A model generated the notes under the pieces. It searched no databases, had not been told where the DNA came from, and saw only the letters and a list, made by a program, of their open reading frames with translations. Source: Catellatospora coxensis (GTDB lineage Bacteria > Actinomycetota > Actinomycetes > Mycobacteriales > Micromonosporaceae). Taken from it: a stretch of DNA of 37,988 bases. Shown here one piece after another: positions 22,555-30,614 of this stretch. The DNA lies in contig NZ_BONI01000084.1 of the NCBI RefSeq assembly GCF_016862635.1, positions 1 through 37,988 on the forward strand, given 5' to 3'. The first letter of the stretch is position 1, and each line of letters starts with the position of its first letter. The translations under genes and the position numbers were made by a program.

Positions 22555-22679
22555 GCCGATAGACGGTAGAGACGGGATGCGAGCGCCGGTATGCGGTTGC
22601 TTGCCGAGCGGGGGTGTAGGAAACCCCACCCCGGCCGGGGGCCCATGCGTAGTGCCGTGACCCGCGCCGATCGGCGACG

Positions 22680-24704
22680 ATGTGTCGCATGTTCCGGTCG
22701 TACGCCCTCGCCCCGCTGCGCTGCGTCGCCCTCGCGCTGCTCGCGGTCTTCGGATTCGTCGCCTCGCTGCCGCTGATGACGGCGATCGGCGCGGTCGTCA
22801 CCTACCCGGCCGTCCTGGAGCTGGTACGCCGGCTGACCACGGTGTCGCGGCGGCTGGCCCGCGCCTGGGGCGGCGTGGCGGTCGACCAGCCGTACCGGGT
22901 CGGACCGCCGCCCGCGCCGCCGCGCCGTCACGACGGCTGGTACGAGCACGACGGCCAGCTGTTCAAGACCCAGCACTACGCCGCCTTCTTCCTGCGCATG
23001 AAGTGGCTGGGCGACGACCCGGCGCGGGCCCGCGACTGGTCGTGGCTGCTCCTGCTCGCACCCGTCGGGGGCCTCGTCGTGCTGCTCGTGCCGGCGCTGG
23101 TCCTGGCGGGTGTGCTGCTCGTCGCGGGGGTCACCGGCCCGGGACGCCGGGCGCTGGACGCCGCCGGGCTGACCGGCCTGGTGAGCTGGCCCGGCCTCGC
23201 CGTGCCGGGCTGGGCGGTGCTCGCCGCGGGCGTCGCCGCGATCGCCGCCGGTGTGCTGGCCGGCCCTGCCCTGCTGCGCGCGCACGGCCGGTGGACGCGG
23301 CTGTGGCTCGGCCACCCGGGTCTGACCTGGTGGCAGTCCTCTGGCTTCGGGGCCTGGCTGCGCAGGGGCGGGCACGACACGTGGAAGGCGGCGCTGCTGC
23401 TCGGGCTGTCGCTGACCGGGTTCCTGGTGTTCCTGCTGACGCTGCTGCTGACCCTGGTCAGTGGCGGGTTCGGCATCGCCTGGCTGAGCTACGGCATCCG
23501 GCCGATGCTCAACCATTACCGGCGGCTGTGCGCCGAGTGGGGCGGCGGCGACCCGATCCCCGACCCGTACCGGCAGCGTGAGGCCGTGCCGGAACCCGGA
23601 CCCGACGGCCGCTACCGCGTCGGGCGCGCCCTCTACGCCACCCGCGACGGCGCGCGCCGCGCCGGCTTCTTCCCGTGGGTGCTCGGCGACCCGGCCACCT
23701 GGCGCGACCTGGCCTGGATGGCCACCGCGCCGCTGGTGGCGCTGGCCGCCGTGATCCCGGGCGTGCTGGTCGGCGCGGGCTACTTCGGGCTGTTCTGGCA
23801 GGCACTGTTCTGGCCGCTGTGGGGCGTGCCGCTGGGCCTGATCACCGGGTTCTGGGTCAGCCCCTGGTACTGCTGGCAGCTGCTGACCCTGGGCGTGCCC
23901 GCCCTGGACGTGCTGCCCGGCTGGACATCCGTGCCGATCGGCCTCGCCCTCGGCCTGCTCGGCGTGCTGCTGGCCGGGCCGGTGCTGCGGCTGATCGCCG
24001 GGTGGGCGCGGGTGCTGCTCACGCCGACCCGGTCGGCCCGGCTCACCGAGCGGGTCGAGCACCTGGTGCAGAGCCGCGCCGAGGCCGTCGACGCGCAGAG
24101 CGCCGAGCTGCGCCGCATCGAACGCGACCTGCACGACGGCGCGCAGGCCAGGCTGGTGGCGGTCGGGCTGAGCCTGGGCACGGTCGAGCAGCTGATGGAC
24201 CGGGACCCGGCCGCCGCCCGCGTGCTGCTGGCCCAGGCCCGGGAGACCTCCGCTGCGGCCCTGGCCGACCTGCGCGACCTGGTGCGCGGCATCCACCCGC
24301 CGGTGCTCGCCGAGCGCGGCCTCGCCGACGCGGTACGCGCGCTGGCGCTGGACTCCGCGCTGCCCGTCGAGGTGCGCGCCGACCTGGCCGGGCAGCCGCC
24401 CGCGCCGGTCGCCACCGCCGCGTACTTCGCGGTCGCCGAGGCGCTGGCCAACGCCGCCCGACACGCGCAGGCCGGCCGGGTCGGCGTGGACATCCGGCAC
24501 ACCGGCGGGCTGCTGCGGGTCACCGTCACCGACGACGGCCGGGGCGGGGCCGTGCCGTCCCAGGGCGGCGGGCTGCACGGGCTGCGCCGGCGACTCGCTA
24601 CATTCGACGGAACCCTCGCCCTGCACAGCCCGCCGGGCGGCCCGACCGTGCTGACCCTGGAGATACCGTGCGCGTTGTCCTCGCCGAGGACCTCTACCTC
24701 CTGA
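22680..24704 (+). CDS. NarL-class sensor histidine kinase with duplicated membrane sensor region
   Basis: A 674-aa kinase, long for its class. The N-terminal two thirds hold two membrane modules that look related: FLRMKWLGDDPARARDWSWLL (about 104) and FFPWVLGDPATWRDLAWM (about 330), each followed by hydrophobic helices. The second matches the actinobacterial putative-sensor domain. The catalytic part has the HisKA_3 motif ERDLHDGAQARLV (phosphorylated H485), IHPPVLAERGLADAVRAL, and a HATPase with EALANAARHA and DDGRGG....GGLHGLRRR. ATG 22680 and ATG 22689 are both possible; neither has a clear ribosome site. Its 3' end overlaps the response regulator by 37 nt. Flanking ABC exporters on both sides suggest it senses envelope-active compounds; that is inference. 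Confidence 0.9.
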   Translation: MCRMFRSYALAPLRCVALALLAVFGFVASLPLMTAIGAVVTYPAVLELVRRLTTVSRRLARAWGGVAVDQPYRVGPPPAPPRRHDGWYEHDGQLFKTQHYAAFFLRMKWLGDDPARARDWSWLLLLAPVGGLVVLLVPALVLAGVLLVAGVTGPGRRALDAAGLTGLVSWPGLAVPGWAVLAAGVAAIAAGVLAGPALLRAHGRWTRLWLGHPGLTWWQSSGFGAWLRRGGHDTWKAALLLGLSLTGFLVFLLTLLLTLVSGGFGIAWLSYGIRPMLNHYRRLCAEWGGGDPIPDPYRQREAVPEPGPDGRYRVGRALYATRDGARRAGFFPWVLGDPATWRDLAWMATAPLVALAAVIPGVLVGAGYFGLFWQALFWPLWGVPLGLITGFWVSPWYCWQLLTLGVPALDVLPGWTSVPIGLALGLLGVLLAGPVLRLIAGWARVLLTPTRSARLTERVEHLVQSRAEAVDAQSAELRRIERDLHDGAQARLVAVGLSLGTVEQLMDRDPAAARVLLAQARETSAAALADLRDLVRGIHPPVLAERGLADAVRALALDSALPVEVRADLAGQPPAPVATAAYFAVAEALANAARHAQAGRVGVDIRHTGGLLRVTVTDDGRGGAVPSQGGGLHGLRRRLATFDGTLALHSPPGGPTVLTLEIPCALSSPRTSTS

Positions 24705-25318
24705 GGGAAGGGCTGGTCCGCCTGCTGGAGGCGCACGACTGCACCGTCGTCGCCGCCGTGGAGACCGGCCCCGACCTGCTCGACGCCCTGCTCACGCACC
24801 GGCCCGACGTGGCCGTGGTCGACGTGCGGCTGCCGCCCACGAACACCGACGAGGGGCTGCAGGCGGCGCTGACGGCGCGCCGGCAGGTGCCGGGGCTGCC
24901 GGTGCTGGTGCTGTCCCAGCACGTCGAGCAGCTGTACGCCCGGGAGCTGCTGGCCGACGGGACCGGCGGGATCGGCTACCTGCTCAAGGACCGGGTGTTC
25001 AACGCCGACCAGTTCCTCGACGCGGTGCGCCGGGTCGCCGGGGGCGGCACCGCGATGGACCCGGAGGTCATCGCGAAACTGCTCCAGCAGCCGGCGCGCA
25101 ACGTGCCGCTGGCCCGGCTGACGCCGCGGGAGCGGGAGGTGCTGGAGCTGATGGCAGAGGGGCGCTCGAACGCGGCGATCGGGCAGCGGCTGTTCCTGTC
25201 GGAGAGCGCGGTCGGCAAGCATACGGCCAGCATCTTCGGCAAACTCGACCTCGCCCCGTCCGATGACGACAACCGCCGCGTGCTGGCGGTCCTGGCCTAC
25301 CTCAACGGCGCGGGCTGA
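24668..25318 (+). CDS. LuxR/NarL-family response regulator
   Basis: A 216-aa regulator. The receiver domain has the acidic pair E7-D8, phosphoacceptor D52 (VAVVDVRLPP), S83 and K107 (GYLLKDR). A linker leads to a C-terminal LuxR helix-turn-helix (about 150-210; LTPREREVLELMAEGRSNAAIGQRLFLSE, VGKHTASIFGKL; cut here for length between the two parts). GTG 24668 lies inside the kinase gene in another frame, with GGAG 5 nt upstream, so translation of the pair is coupled. It is the cognate regulator of the kinase; likely targets are the adjacent exporter operons. Confidence 0.92.
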   Translation: MRVVLAEDLYLLREGLVRLLEAHDCTVVAAVETGPDLLDALLTHRPDVAVVDVRLPPTNTDEGLQAALTARRQVPGLPVLVLSQHVEQLYARELLADGTGGIGYLLKDRVFNADQFLDAVRRVAGGGTAMDPEVIAKLLQQPARNVPLARLTPREREVLELMAEGRSNAAIGQRLFLSESAVGKHTASIFGKLDLAPSDDDNRRVLAVLAYLNGAG

Positions 25319-25328
25319 GCCCACCCAA

Positions 25329-25403
25329 GATCACTCGACTTGCCTGGCAGGAGGGCGTAAGCAGGCTCAAGATACGCCCATATGCCCGGCAAGTCGGGTG
25401 ATC
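25329..25403. repeat. Symmetrical nested inverted repeat
   Basis: Outer arms 25329-25344 and 25388-25403 pair over 16 bp (one wobble). Inner arms GGGCGTA (25353-25359) and TACGCCC (25373-25379) pair perfectly. The two internal loops are each 8 nt and the apical loop is 13 nt, so the whole is strikingly symmetrical. It starts 10 nt after the response-regulator stop and ends 6 nt from the stop of a minus-strand small gene, so it could terminate both. A diverged copy is at 37935-37988. Confidence 0.8.
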
Positions 25404-25409
25404 GTGGAG

Positions 25410-25574
25410 TCATGCCCCGCAGTGCGCGCACCATGCGGCGCCGGCGGGAGCGCTGGGGTCGAGGCGGCAGGGGCCGGGTACGTCGTCGGTCAGGACGATG
25501 CGCCGGCCGAGGAACAGCAGCGTGGCCAGCGACACCGCCACGGCGGCTGCCGCCAGGACGAGGTAGGTGCTCAT
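25410..25574 (-). CDS. Small single-span membrane protein with Cys-rich tail (hypothetical)
   Basis: A 54-aa open frame with a plausible start: ATG 25574 has GGGGGAG 3 nt upstream. Residues 4-23 form one hydrophobic helix (YLVLAAAAVAVSLATLLFLG), then RR and a tail with Cys at 36, 49 and 52; the last two form C-A-H-C at the very C-terminus. This could be half a metal site or a thiol pair. I do not recognise a family. The gene status rests on the ribosome site, the clean membrane helix and the stop beside a likely terminator. Confidence 0.5.
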   Translation of the reverse strand: MSTYLVLAAAAVAVSLATLLFLGRRIVLTDDVPGPCRLDPSAPAGAAWCAHCGA

Positions 25575-25816
25575 CGGCTCCCCCGGAGATGGCTTCGGCG
25601 ACCGGGCGCGATGCGCCGCGATGCGTCGTGACGACCGCAGGGGTCGTACGGTGCCGAGCCCGGGGTGCATCACGTGGTCGGGCCCGCGCGGAAGCGGGCG
25701 GACTCACCGTGGCGGCTCCGGGTGAAGCCGGTGGGCATGCTTGCTGAACAGCGGCCGACCGGCGCCCGAACGCTCGGCTGCCCACGTCGTCCCAGCTCGC
25801 GCCCGGGGCGCGTTAA
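25575..25816. other. Intergenic region without a recognised gene
   Basis: Upstream region of the minus-strand small gene. It contains several short GC-rich inverted repeats but no convincing promoter, conserved open frame or known element. Confidence 0.4.
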
Positions 25817-25860
25817 GAAGGGCACCTTCTTATACGCGTAGCGATAAGAAGGTGCCCTTC
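25817..25860. terminator. AAGGGCACCTTC repeat as hairpin terminator
   Basis: GAAGGGCACCTTCTTA (25817-25832) and its exact complement at 25845-25860 form a perfect 16-bp stem with a 12-nt loop. It lies 19 nt beyond the stop of the minus-strand ABC permease and probably ends that operon. It belongs to the same family as 18422-18470 and 21015-21060. Confidence 0.85.
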
Positions 25861-25878
25861 CTTGCTTCCCGCAACGGG

Positions 25879-26946
25879 TCAGGCGTCGTCCCAGCGGAAG
25901 AGGAGGGCGGCGACGGCGGACAGGACGAGGGTGAAGGCGAGCAGGATGCCGATGTCGGGCAGGGTGACGGTGATGCTCTCGCCCCGGACCATGACGTCCT
26001 GCATCGAGGAGACCAGGTGCTTGAGCGGGAAGAACTCGGAGACCTGCTGGAGCCACTCCGGGGCGCCGTCGAGGGGGAAGAACGCGCCGGAGAGGAACGC
26101 CATCGGCAGGGTGATGAGGTTGGCGATGGCGCTCGCCGCTTCCGGGGTCTTCGAGGCCGCGCCGGCGACCAGGCCGATGGAGAGGAAGGCCAGGGTGCCG
26201 GCGACCATGATGGGGATGAACGCCCACCACTGGTCGGACAGCTGCAACCCGAAGTAGGGCAGCAGGGCCACGCCGATGAAGATGGCCGACTGGACCAGGG
26301 CGATGGCGATGCTCACCGCGACCCGCGCGCCGATGATCGAGGCGACGGGCACGGGGGACAGCCGCAGGCGGCGCAGGATCTTCTTCTGCCGCCAGGTGAC
26401 CAGGGTCAGCGCCGCGCCGAACGTCGCGCCGGTGGCGATGGCCCAGCCCAGCAGGCCGGGCGTCATGTACTGGATCGCCTTGAGGGACTGGTCCTCGACG
26501 GGCTTGGCGTGCAGGGACACCGCCGGTGTGGTGACACCCGCGGCGGCGAGGTTCGCCTGCTGGACCAGGGACTCCAGGATGCCCTGCACGGTGGCGGCCT
26601 TGACCGCGTCCGCGGCCGAGTAGTGCACGATCAGCTCGCCGCCGACCTGCTCGATGGCGGCGGCCTTGTCGCCCTTGCGCACCTCCTCCAGCGCGGCGGC
26701 GCGGTCGGCCGTGCGGGTCACCGCGAGCACCTGGTCGAGCCCCGCGGCGGCTTCGGCGGGCAGCTGGTCGACGACCGGCACCGAGCCGATCTGCAGGATG
26801 TCGGTCCGGGACGCGCCCGCGTCCTTGAACAGGCCGCCGAACAGCACCAGGAACATCAGCGGGAACAGGATGGTGAAGAACATGGCGGTGCGGTCGCGGA
26901 AGAAGCCGCGGGCCATCGCCGTGGAGAGGCTGACGAAGCCGGTCAC
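25879..26946 (-). CDS. ABC-2 type exporter permease with large extracellular loop
   Basis: A 355-aa permease. The first helix (FFTILFPLMFLVLFGGLF) is followed by an extracytoplasmic domain of about 120 residues, then five helices beginning YMTPGLLGWAIATGATFGAAL. WRQKKILRRLRLSPVP is the usual cytosolic loop and FFPLDGAPEWLQ the conserved late loop. This is the ABC2_membrane_3 layout of drug/lipid exporters. GTG 26946 overlaps the ATPase stop by 4 nt (GTGA), with GGGAG about 7 nt upstream, so it is translationally coupled to its ATPase. A repeat-type terminator follows. Confidence 0.92.
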   Translation of the reverse strand: MTGFVSLSTAMARGFFRDRTAMFFTILFPLMFLVLFGGLFKDAGASRTDILQIGSVPVVDQLPAEAAAGLDQVLAVTRTADRAAALEEVRKGDKAAAIEQVGGELIVHYSAADAVKAATVQGILESLVQQANLAAAGVTTPAVSLHAKPVEDQSLKAIQYMTPGLLGWAIATGATFGAALTLVTWRQKKILRRLRLSPVPVASIIGARVAVSIAIALVQSAIFIGVALLPYFGLQLSDQWWAFIPIMVAGTLAFLSIGLVAGAASKTPEAASAIANLITLPMAFLSGAFFPLDGAPEWLQQVSEFFPLKHLVSSMQDVMVRGESITVTLPDIGILLAFTLVLSAVAALLFRWDDA

Positions 26947-27845
26947 GCGCGGTACTCCCGTCCGGTGAGGTGCAGGAAGACGTCTTCGAGGGTGGCGCCG
27001 CGCACCGACAGGCCGCGCATCGCGTCGCGTTCGGCCAGGGCCGAGAGCACGGGCGCGGGGGTACGCGTCGCGATGGTCAGCGACACCCCGTCGTCACTGA
27101 CGTCCAGCCCTTCGGCCAGCCCCCGGGCCGCGTCCGCCGTGATGACGCCGCTCTCGATCGCGATCCGGGTGGGCGCGTCGAGGTCGCGGATCAGCGTCGC
27201 GGGCGGCCCCGACTGCAGGATGCGGCCGTGGTCCATGATGGCGACCCGGTCGCACAGCGACTCGGCCTCGTCGAGGTAGTGCGTCGTCAGCACCACGGTG
27301 CGGCCCTGCGCGCTGATGTCGCGCAGCACGTCCCACAGGTTGCGGCGGGCCTGCGGGTCCAGGCCCGACGTCGGCTCGTCGAGGAACACCAGGTCCGGCC
27401 CGTGCGCCAGGGCGCAGGCGATGGACAGGCGCTGCTGCTGGCCGCCGGACAGGTCCTCGTTGCGCTTGCCGGCCATGTCCGCGAGGCCCACGACGTCGAG
27501 CCACTCGTCGGCCTTGCGGGCGGTGACGCCGTACAGCGAGGCGAAGGTGCGGATCTGCTCACGCGCGGTCAGCCGCTCGAAGAACGAGCTGGCCTGCAGC
27601 TGCACGCCGATGCGGGGGAGCAGGCGCGGGTTGCGCGGCCACGGGCTCTCGCCGAACAGGGTGACGCTGCCCGAGTCGGGCTGGCGCAACCCCTCCATCA
27701 TCTCCAGGGTGGTGGTCTTTCCCGCGCCGTTGGGCCCGAGGATGCCGAAGAACTCCCCGGCCTGCACGTCGAAGGAGACGCCGTCGACGGCGCGCAGCTC
27801 GCCGTAGGCCTTGCGTAGCTCCTCGACCTTGATCGTCGGTGACAT
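26943..27845 (-). CDS. ABC exporter ATP-binding protein (second system)
   Basis: A 300-aa ATPase: Walker A GPNGAGKTT near residues 38-46, signature LSGGQQQR, Walker B LVFLDEPTSGLD, H-loop TTHYLDEAE. A C-terminal extension (about 225-300, ending RGATLEDVFLHLTGREYR) is typical of the DrrA-like multidrug class. ATG 27845 is used; an in-frame GTG three codons earlier is closer to a GAGAGG and cannot be excluded. It is 17 nt downstream of the acyltransferase gene and overlaps the permease, so the three genes form an operon. Confidence 0.92.
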   Translation of the reverse strand: MSPTIKVEELRKAYGELRAVDGVSFDVQAGEFFGILGPNGAGKTTTLEMMEGLRQPDSGSVTLFGESPWPRNPRLLPRIGVQLQASSFFERLTAREQIRTFASLYGVTARKADEWLDVVGLADMAGKRNEDLSGGQQQRLSIACALAHGPDLVFLDEPTSGLDPQARRNLWDVLRDISAQGRTVVLTTHYLDEAESLCDRVAIMDHGRILQSGPPATLIRDLDAPTRIAIESGVITADAARGLAEGLDVSDDGVSLTIATRTPAPVLSALAERDAMRGLSVRGATLEDVFLHLTGREYRA

Positions 27846-27862
27846 GGCCTGCACCGTACCTC

Positions 27863-29116
27863 TCATTCGCCAGACGAGGTGGTCGTGATCGGACGATCGG
27901 CGACCGGTTCGCGTACTCCGAAAAGGAAGCGGGTCAGGTGGGTGCGCCGCACCAGCAGCTCGTATGCGGCGATTGTCAGCGCCAGCGCGACCGCGACCAG
28001 GGCCAGATATTTGACAACGATGGAGGCCTGCCAGGACACCACGTGGTAGGCCACCGCGACCACGATCGGCTGGTGCAGCACGTAGATCGGTAGCGCGCCG
28101 AGGGCGAGGTAAAGGTAGACGCGGCGACCGAGTCCCGGCGTCGGACTCGGCGCTCGGTGTGTCCGCCGGTCCAGCAGGCCGAGGATGGCGACCACGAAAC
28201 ACCAGCCGGTCATGCCGTAGAGCGCCCGCATGAGCACGGCCGTGCCGGTGAGGTCGGTGAACGGGTCGCCGCCGCCCTCGGCGACGACGAAGAACAGCGG
28301 CATGCCGGCGGCCAGCAGCACCGCGCCGGCCACGGCCGCGAGCACCGCCGCACGGCGCATCGCGTCGCGGAACCGGTCGTCGCCGGCGAGCAGGCAGCCG
28401 TACAGGAAGAACAGCAGGTACGCCCAGCGGCTCCAGCCCGCGTGGCTCTCCTCCATGCCGTCCAGCGCGGTGATCAGCGCCAGCGGCAGCGCGGGCAGCA
28501 GCACCACCAGGGCGGGTCGCCCGGACGCGGCGGCCAGCCGGTCGCGCAGCCGCCGCACCGCCGCGCGCGGCAGCGTCCGGGCCGCGCCCGCCAGCAGCAG
28601 CGCCCAGGTCAGCAGCAGCACCACGAACCACAGGTGCCCGGTCTCGAAGTGCTCGCCCTGCACCACGAACGGGAACTCGCCGGGCTCGAACCGCACCTCG
28701 AAGAAGCGCGGCAGGAAGCGCCAGTACGACTCGTGGTAGCCGGGGTCGGCGGCCTTCAGGCGCAGCCACGGCGGCACCGGCAGCAGCACCACGAGCGCGA
28801 ACAGCAGCGGCACGCCCAGCCGCAGCAGCCGTTCGGCGGCGAAACCGCCGGGGCCGCGCCGGCGCAGGGAGTGGCTCGCGCCGAAGCCCGCGATGAGGAA
28901 CAGGATCGGCATGGCCCAGACCACGGCGAGCCCGGACAGGACCGTGGTGACCTCGGTCGTGTCGGCGTTCTTGATGTAGTAGTCGTCGCGCTCGTCGAAC
29001 ACCAGCGAGGAGTGGAAGAAGATCAACCCCACGACCACCAGCGTGCGTATCGCGTCCAGCTCCGGCCGCCGCGCGGCCGCCCGCGCCGGGGCTGTCGCCG
29101 CCTGATCCTCGCTCAT
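27863..29116 (-). CDS. Acyltransferase family 3 membrane protein
   Basis: A 417-aa integral membrane protein with about ten helices. The N-terminus RRPELDAIRTLVVVGLIFFHSSLVF holds the family's helix-1 His, and ILFLIAGFGASHSLRRRG and RLLRLGVPLLFA are conserved in acyltransferase-3 (OpgC/OafA-like) enzymes. GHLWFVVLLLTW and ALPIYVLHQPIVV are later family marks. Such proteins O-acylate sugars, glycolipids, peptidoglycan or antibiotics at the membrane. Its gene is followed after 17 nt by the ABC ATPase, so the modified product may be the exporter's cargo; that is inference. It lies 73 nt after the fucosidase gene on the same strand. Confidence 0.88.
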   Translation of the reverse strand: MSEDQAATAPARAAARRPELDAIRTLVVVGLIFFHSSLVFDERDDYYIKNADTTEVTTVLSGLAVVWAMPILFLIAGFGASHSLRRRGPGGFAAERLLRLGVPLLFALVVLLPVPPWLRLKAADPGYHESYWRFLPRFFEVRFEPGEFPFVVQGEHFETGHLWFVVLLLTWALLLAGAARTLPRAAVRRLRDRLAAASGRPALVVLLPALPLALITALDGMEESHAGWSRWAYLLFFLYGCLLAGDDRFRDAMRRAAVLAAVAGAVLLAAGMPLFFVVAEGGGDPFTDLTGTAVLMRALYGMTGWCFVVAILGLLDRRTHRAPSPTPGLGRRVYLYLALGALPIYVLHQPIVVAVAYHVVSWQASIVVKYLALVAVALALTIAAYELLVRRTHLTRFLFGVREPVADRPITTTSSGE

Positions 29117-29189
29117 GCCCGCACCCTTCCGTGCCCCGACGTGTCCAGGTGGTTGACGCGCCGGGGGCGGCGGGAGGTGGTCGGCGGAC

Positions 29190-30446
29190 TCAGTCCACTT
29201 TCGAGCTGTCGAGCGCGGGCTGCCGCTGGAGTGCGGGCGAGGACTCGTGGCCCGTGCGGAAGCCGGTGACGGCGGTCAGCCGGGCGTGCGGGTCGTCCAG
29301 GACGACGGTGAGGCGGCGGGTGCGGATCGCCGGGAAGGCGTGCCAGCGGCGTACGCCCACGGTGTGCCCGGCCGCGACCACCGCCTCGCCGCAGCGGACC
29401 TCGTGCGCGCCCGCCCGCTGGCCGCCGGTGAGGTCCTCGCGCAGCTCGACGTGGTCGAGTTCGACCTCGGTGTCGAACTCGGCGACGACCCGTCCCGGTT
29501 CGTGGACGAGCCGGGCGCGTCGCGGTGTCGCGAACCGGCGGCGTAGCTCGGAGGTGACCTCCAGCAACCGGGCGACGTCGTGCTCGTCGAGCCGGCCGCG
29601 CCGGTCCGGGGGCACGTTGAGCAGCAGCCCCGCGCCCAGCCCGACCGAGCGGTACCAGATGGCGAGCAGGTGCTCGGCGCTCTTGAGGGTGTCCAGGTCG
29701 TCGGGCTGCCAGAACCAGTGCGCCCGGATCGGCACGTCGCACTCCGGCGGCAGGTAGCGCAGGCCGTCGAGCCGGTCGGCCTCGGCGGTGAACATCGACC
29801 TGCCCAACCGGTCCACGGTGTAGCGACACGGGTCGGTGGCGAGGCCGTCCTCGTTGCCGACCCACCGGATGGACGGCCGGCCCATGTTGAAGACCATGGC
29901 CTGCGGCTGGTGCGTGTCGACCACTTTCATGATCGCGTCCCAGTCGTAGGCGCGTCCCTCCGAGCCCGCGCCGTCGAACCACAGCTCGAACAGGGGCCCG
30001 TACCGGGTGCACAGTTCGGTGAGCTGGCGCAGGTAGAACTCGTCGTACGCGGCCGGGTCGGGGTAGCAGGCCGCGTTGCGGTCCCAGGGGGACAGGTACA
30101 GGCCCAGCGGCATATCCGCGGCCCGGCAGGCCTCGGCCAGCTCGCCGACCACGTCACCACGGCCGCCGCGCCAGGGGGACGAGGCGACGGAGTACGCCGT
30201 GGTGCCGGTCGGCCAGAGGCAGAAGCCGTCGTGGTGCTTTGCGGTGAGCACAAGGTACTTCGCGCCCGCCTGCCGCGCGACGTCCACCCACCGGCTCGCG
30301 TCGAGGTCGGCCGGGTCGAACGTGGCCGGGTCGAGGGTGCCGTCGCTCCACTCCCTGCCGTGGAACGTGTTGAGGCCGAAGTGCAGGAACAGGCCGAAGC
30401 CGGCCTCCTGCCAGGCGAGCTGGCCCGGGGTCGGGGCGGTGGACAT
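29190..30446 (-). CDS. GH29 alpha-L-fucosidase
   Basis: A 418-aa protein with no signal peptide, so probably intracellular. It shows the GH29 TIM-barrel marks: FGLFLHFGLNTF (His22), AKYLVLTAKHHDGFCLWPT (residues 62-80), GLYLSPWDRN, and the nucleophile D158 in ELWFDGAG. After about 330 a beta-sandwich follows. It releases terminal L-fucose from oligosaccharides. ATG 30446 has GAGGAG about 5 nt upstream. A promoter with a repressor-type site in its spacer lies about 60 nt before the start (30505-30533), indicating sugar-responsive control. Confidence 0.9.
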   Translation of the reverse strand: MSTAPTPGQLAWQEAGFGLFLHFGLNTFHGREWSDGTLDPATFDPADLDASRWVDVARQAGAKYLVLTAKHHDGFCLWPTGTTAYSVASSPWRGGRGDVVGELAEACRAADMPLGLYLSPWDRNAACYPDPAAYDEFYLRQLTELCTRYGPLFELWFDGAGSEGRAYDWDAIMKVVDTHQPQAMVFNMGRPSIRWVGNEDGLATDPCRYTVDRLGRSMFTAEADRLDGLRYLPPECDVPIRAHWFWQPDDLDTLKSAEHLLAIWYRSVGLGAGLLLNVPPDRRGRLDEHDVARLLEVTSELRRRFATPRRARLVHEPGRVVAEFDTEVELDHVELREDLTGGQRAGAHEVRCGEAVVAAGHTVGVRRWHAFPAIRTRRLTVVLDDPHARLTAVTGFRTGHESSPALQRQPALDSSKVD

Positions 30447-30504
30447 GGCGCTCCTCGCTGGTGATCGGTGGCCGGGCCGGCCGCGGAAGCCGCAGGACGA
30501 GGGC

Positions 30505-30533
30505 ACAGTAAACGGTTTCTTCGCGAGAGTCAA
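30505..30533 (-). promoter_or_regulatory. Fucosidase promoter with operator in the spacer
   Basis: On the minus strand TTGACT (30533-30528), a 17-nt spacer and TACTGT (30510-30505) form a good promoter. The spacer contains GAAACCGTTT (30519-30510), a LacI/GalR-like half-symmetric motif. A repressor bound there would cover the promoter. Start site expected near 30498. Confidence 0.6.
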
Positions 30534-30614
30534 AGATCCTATAGCATCGGCAGTCACTCGGCTGAGCGAGCGGAACCACCGATATGGCCGGTGAGCTGGT
30601 GAAACGATGAGCCG

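Noticed and set aside
22629-22640. CCCCGGCCGGGG palindrome in the gap between the ABC ATPase and kinase genes
   Set aside because: Short pure-GC palindromes are expected by chance at this base composition; without other support it is not called an operator.
18434-25860. Recurring KKVPFL peptide in several open frames
   Set aside because: It is the translation of the AAGGGCACCTTC repeat, not a protein motif.
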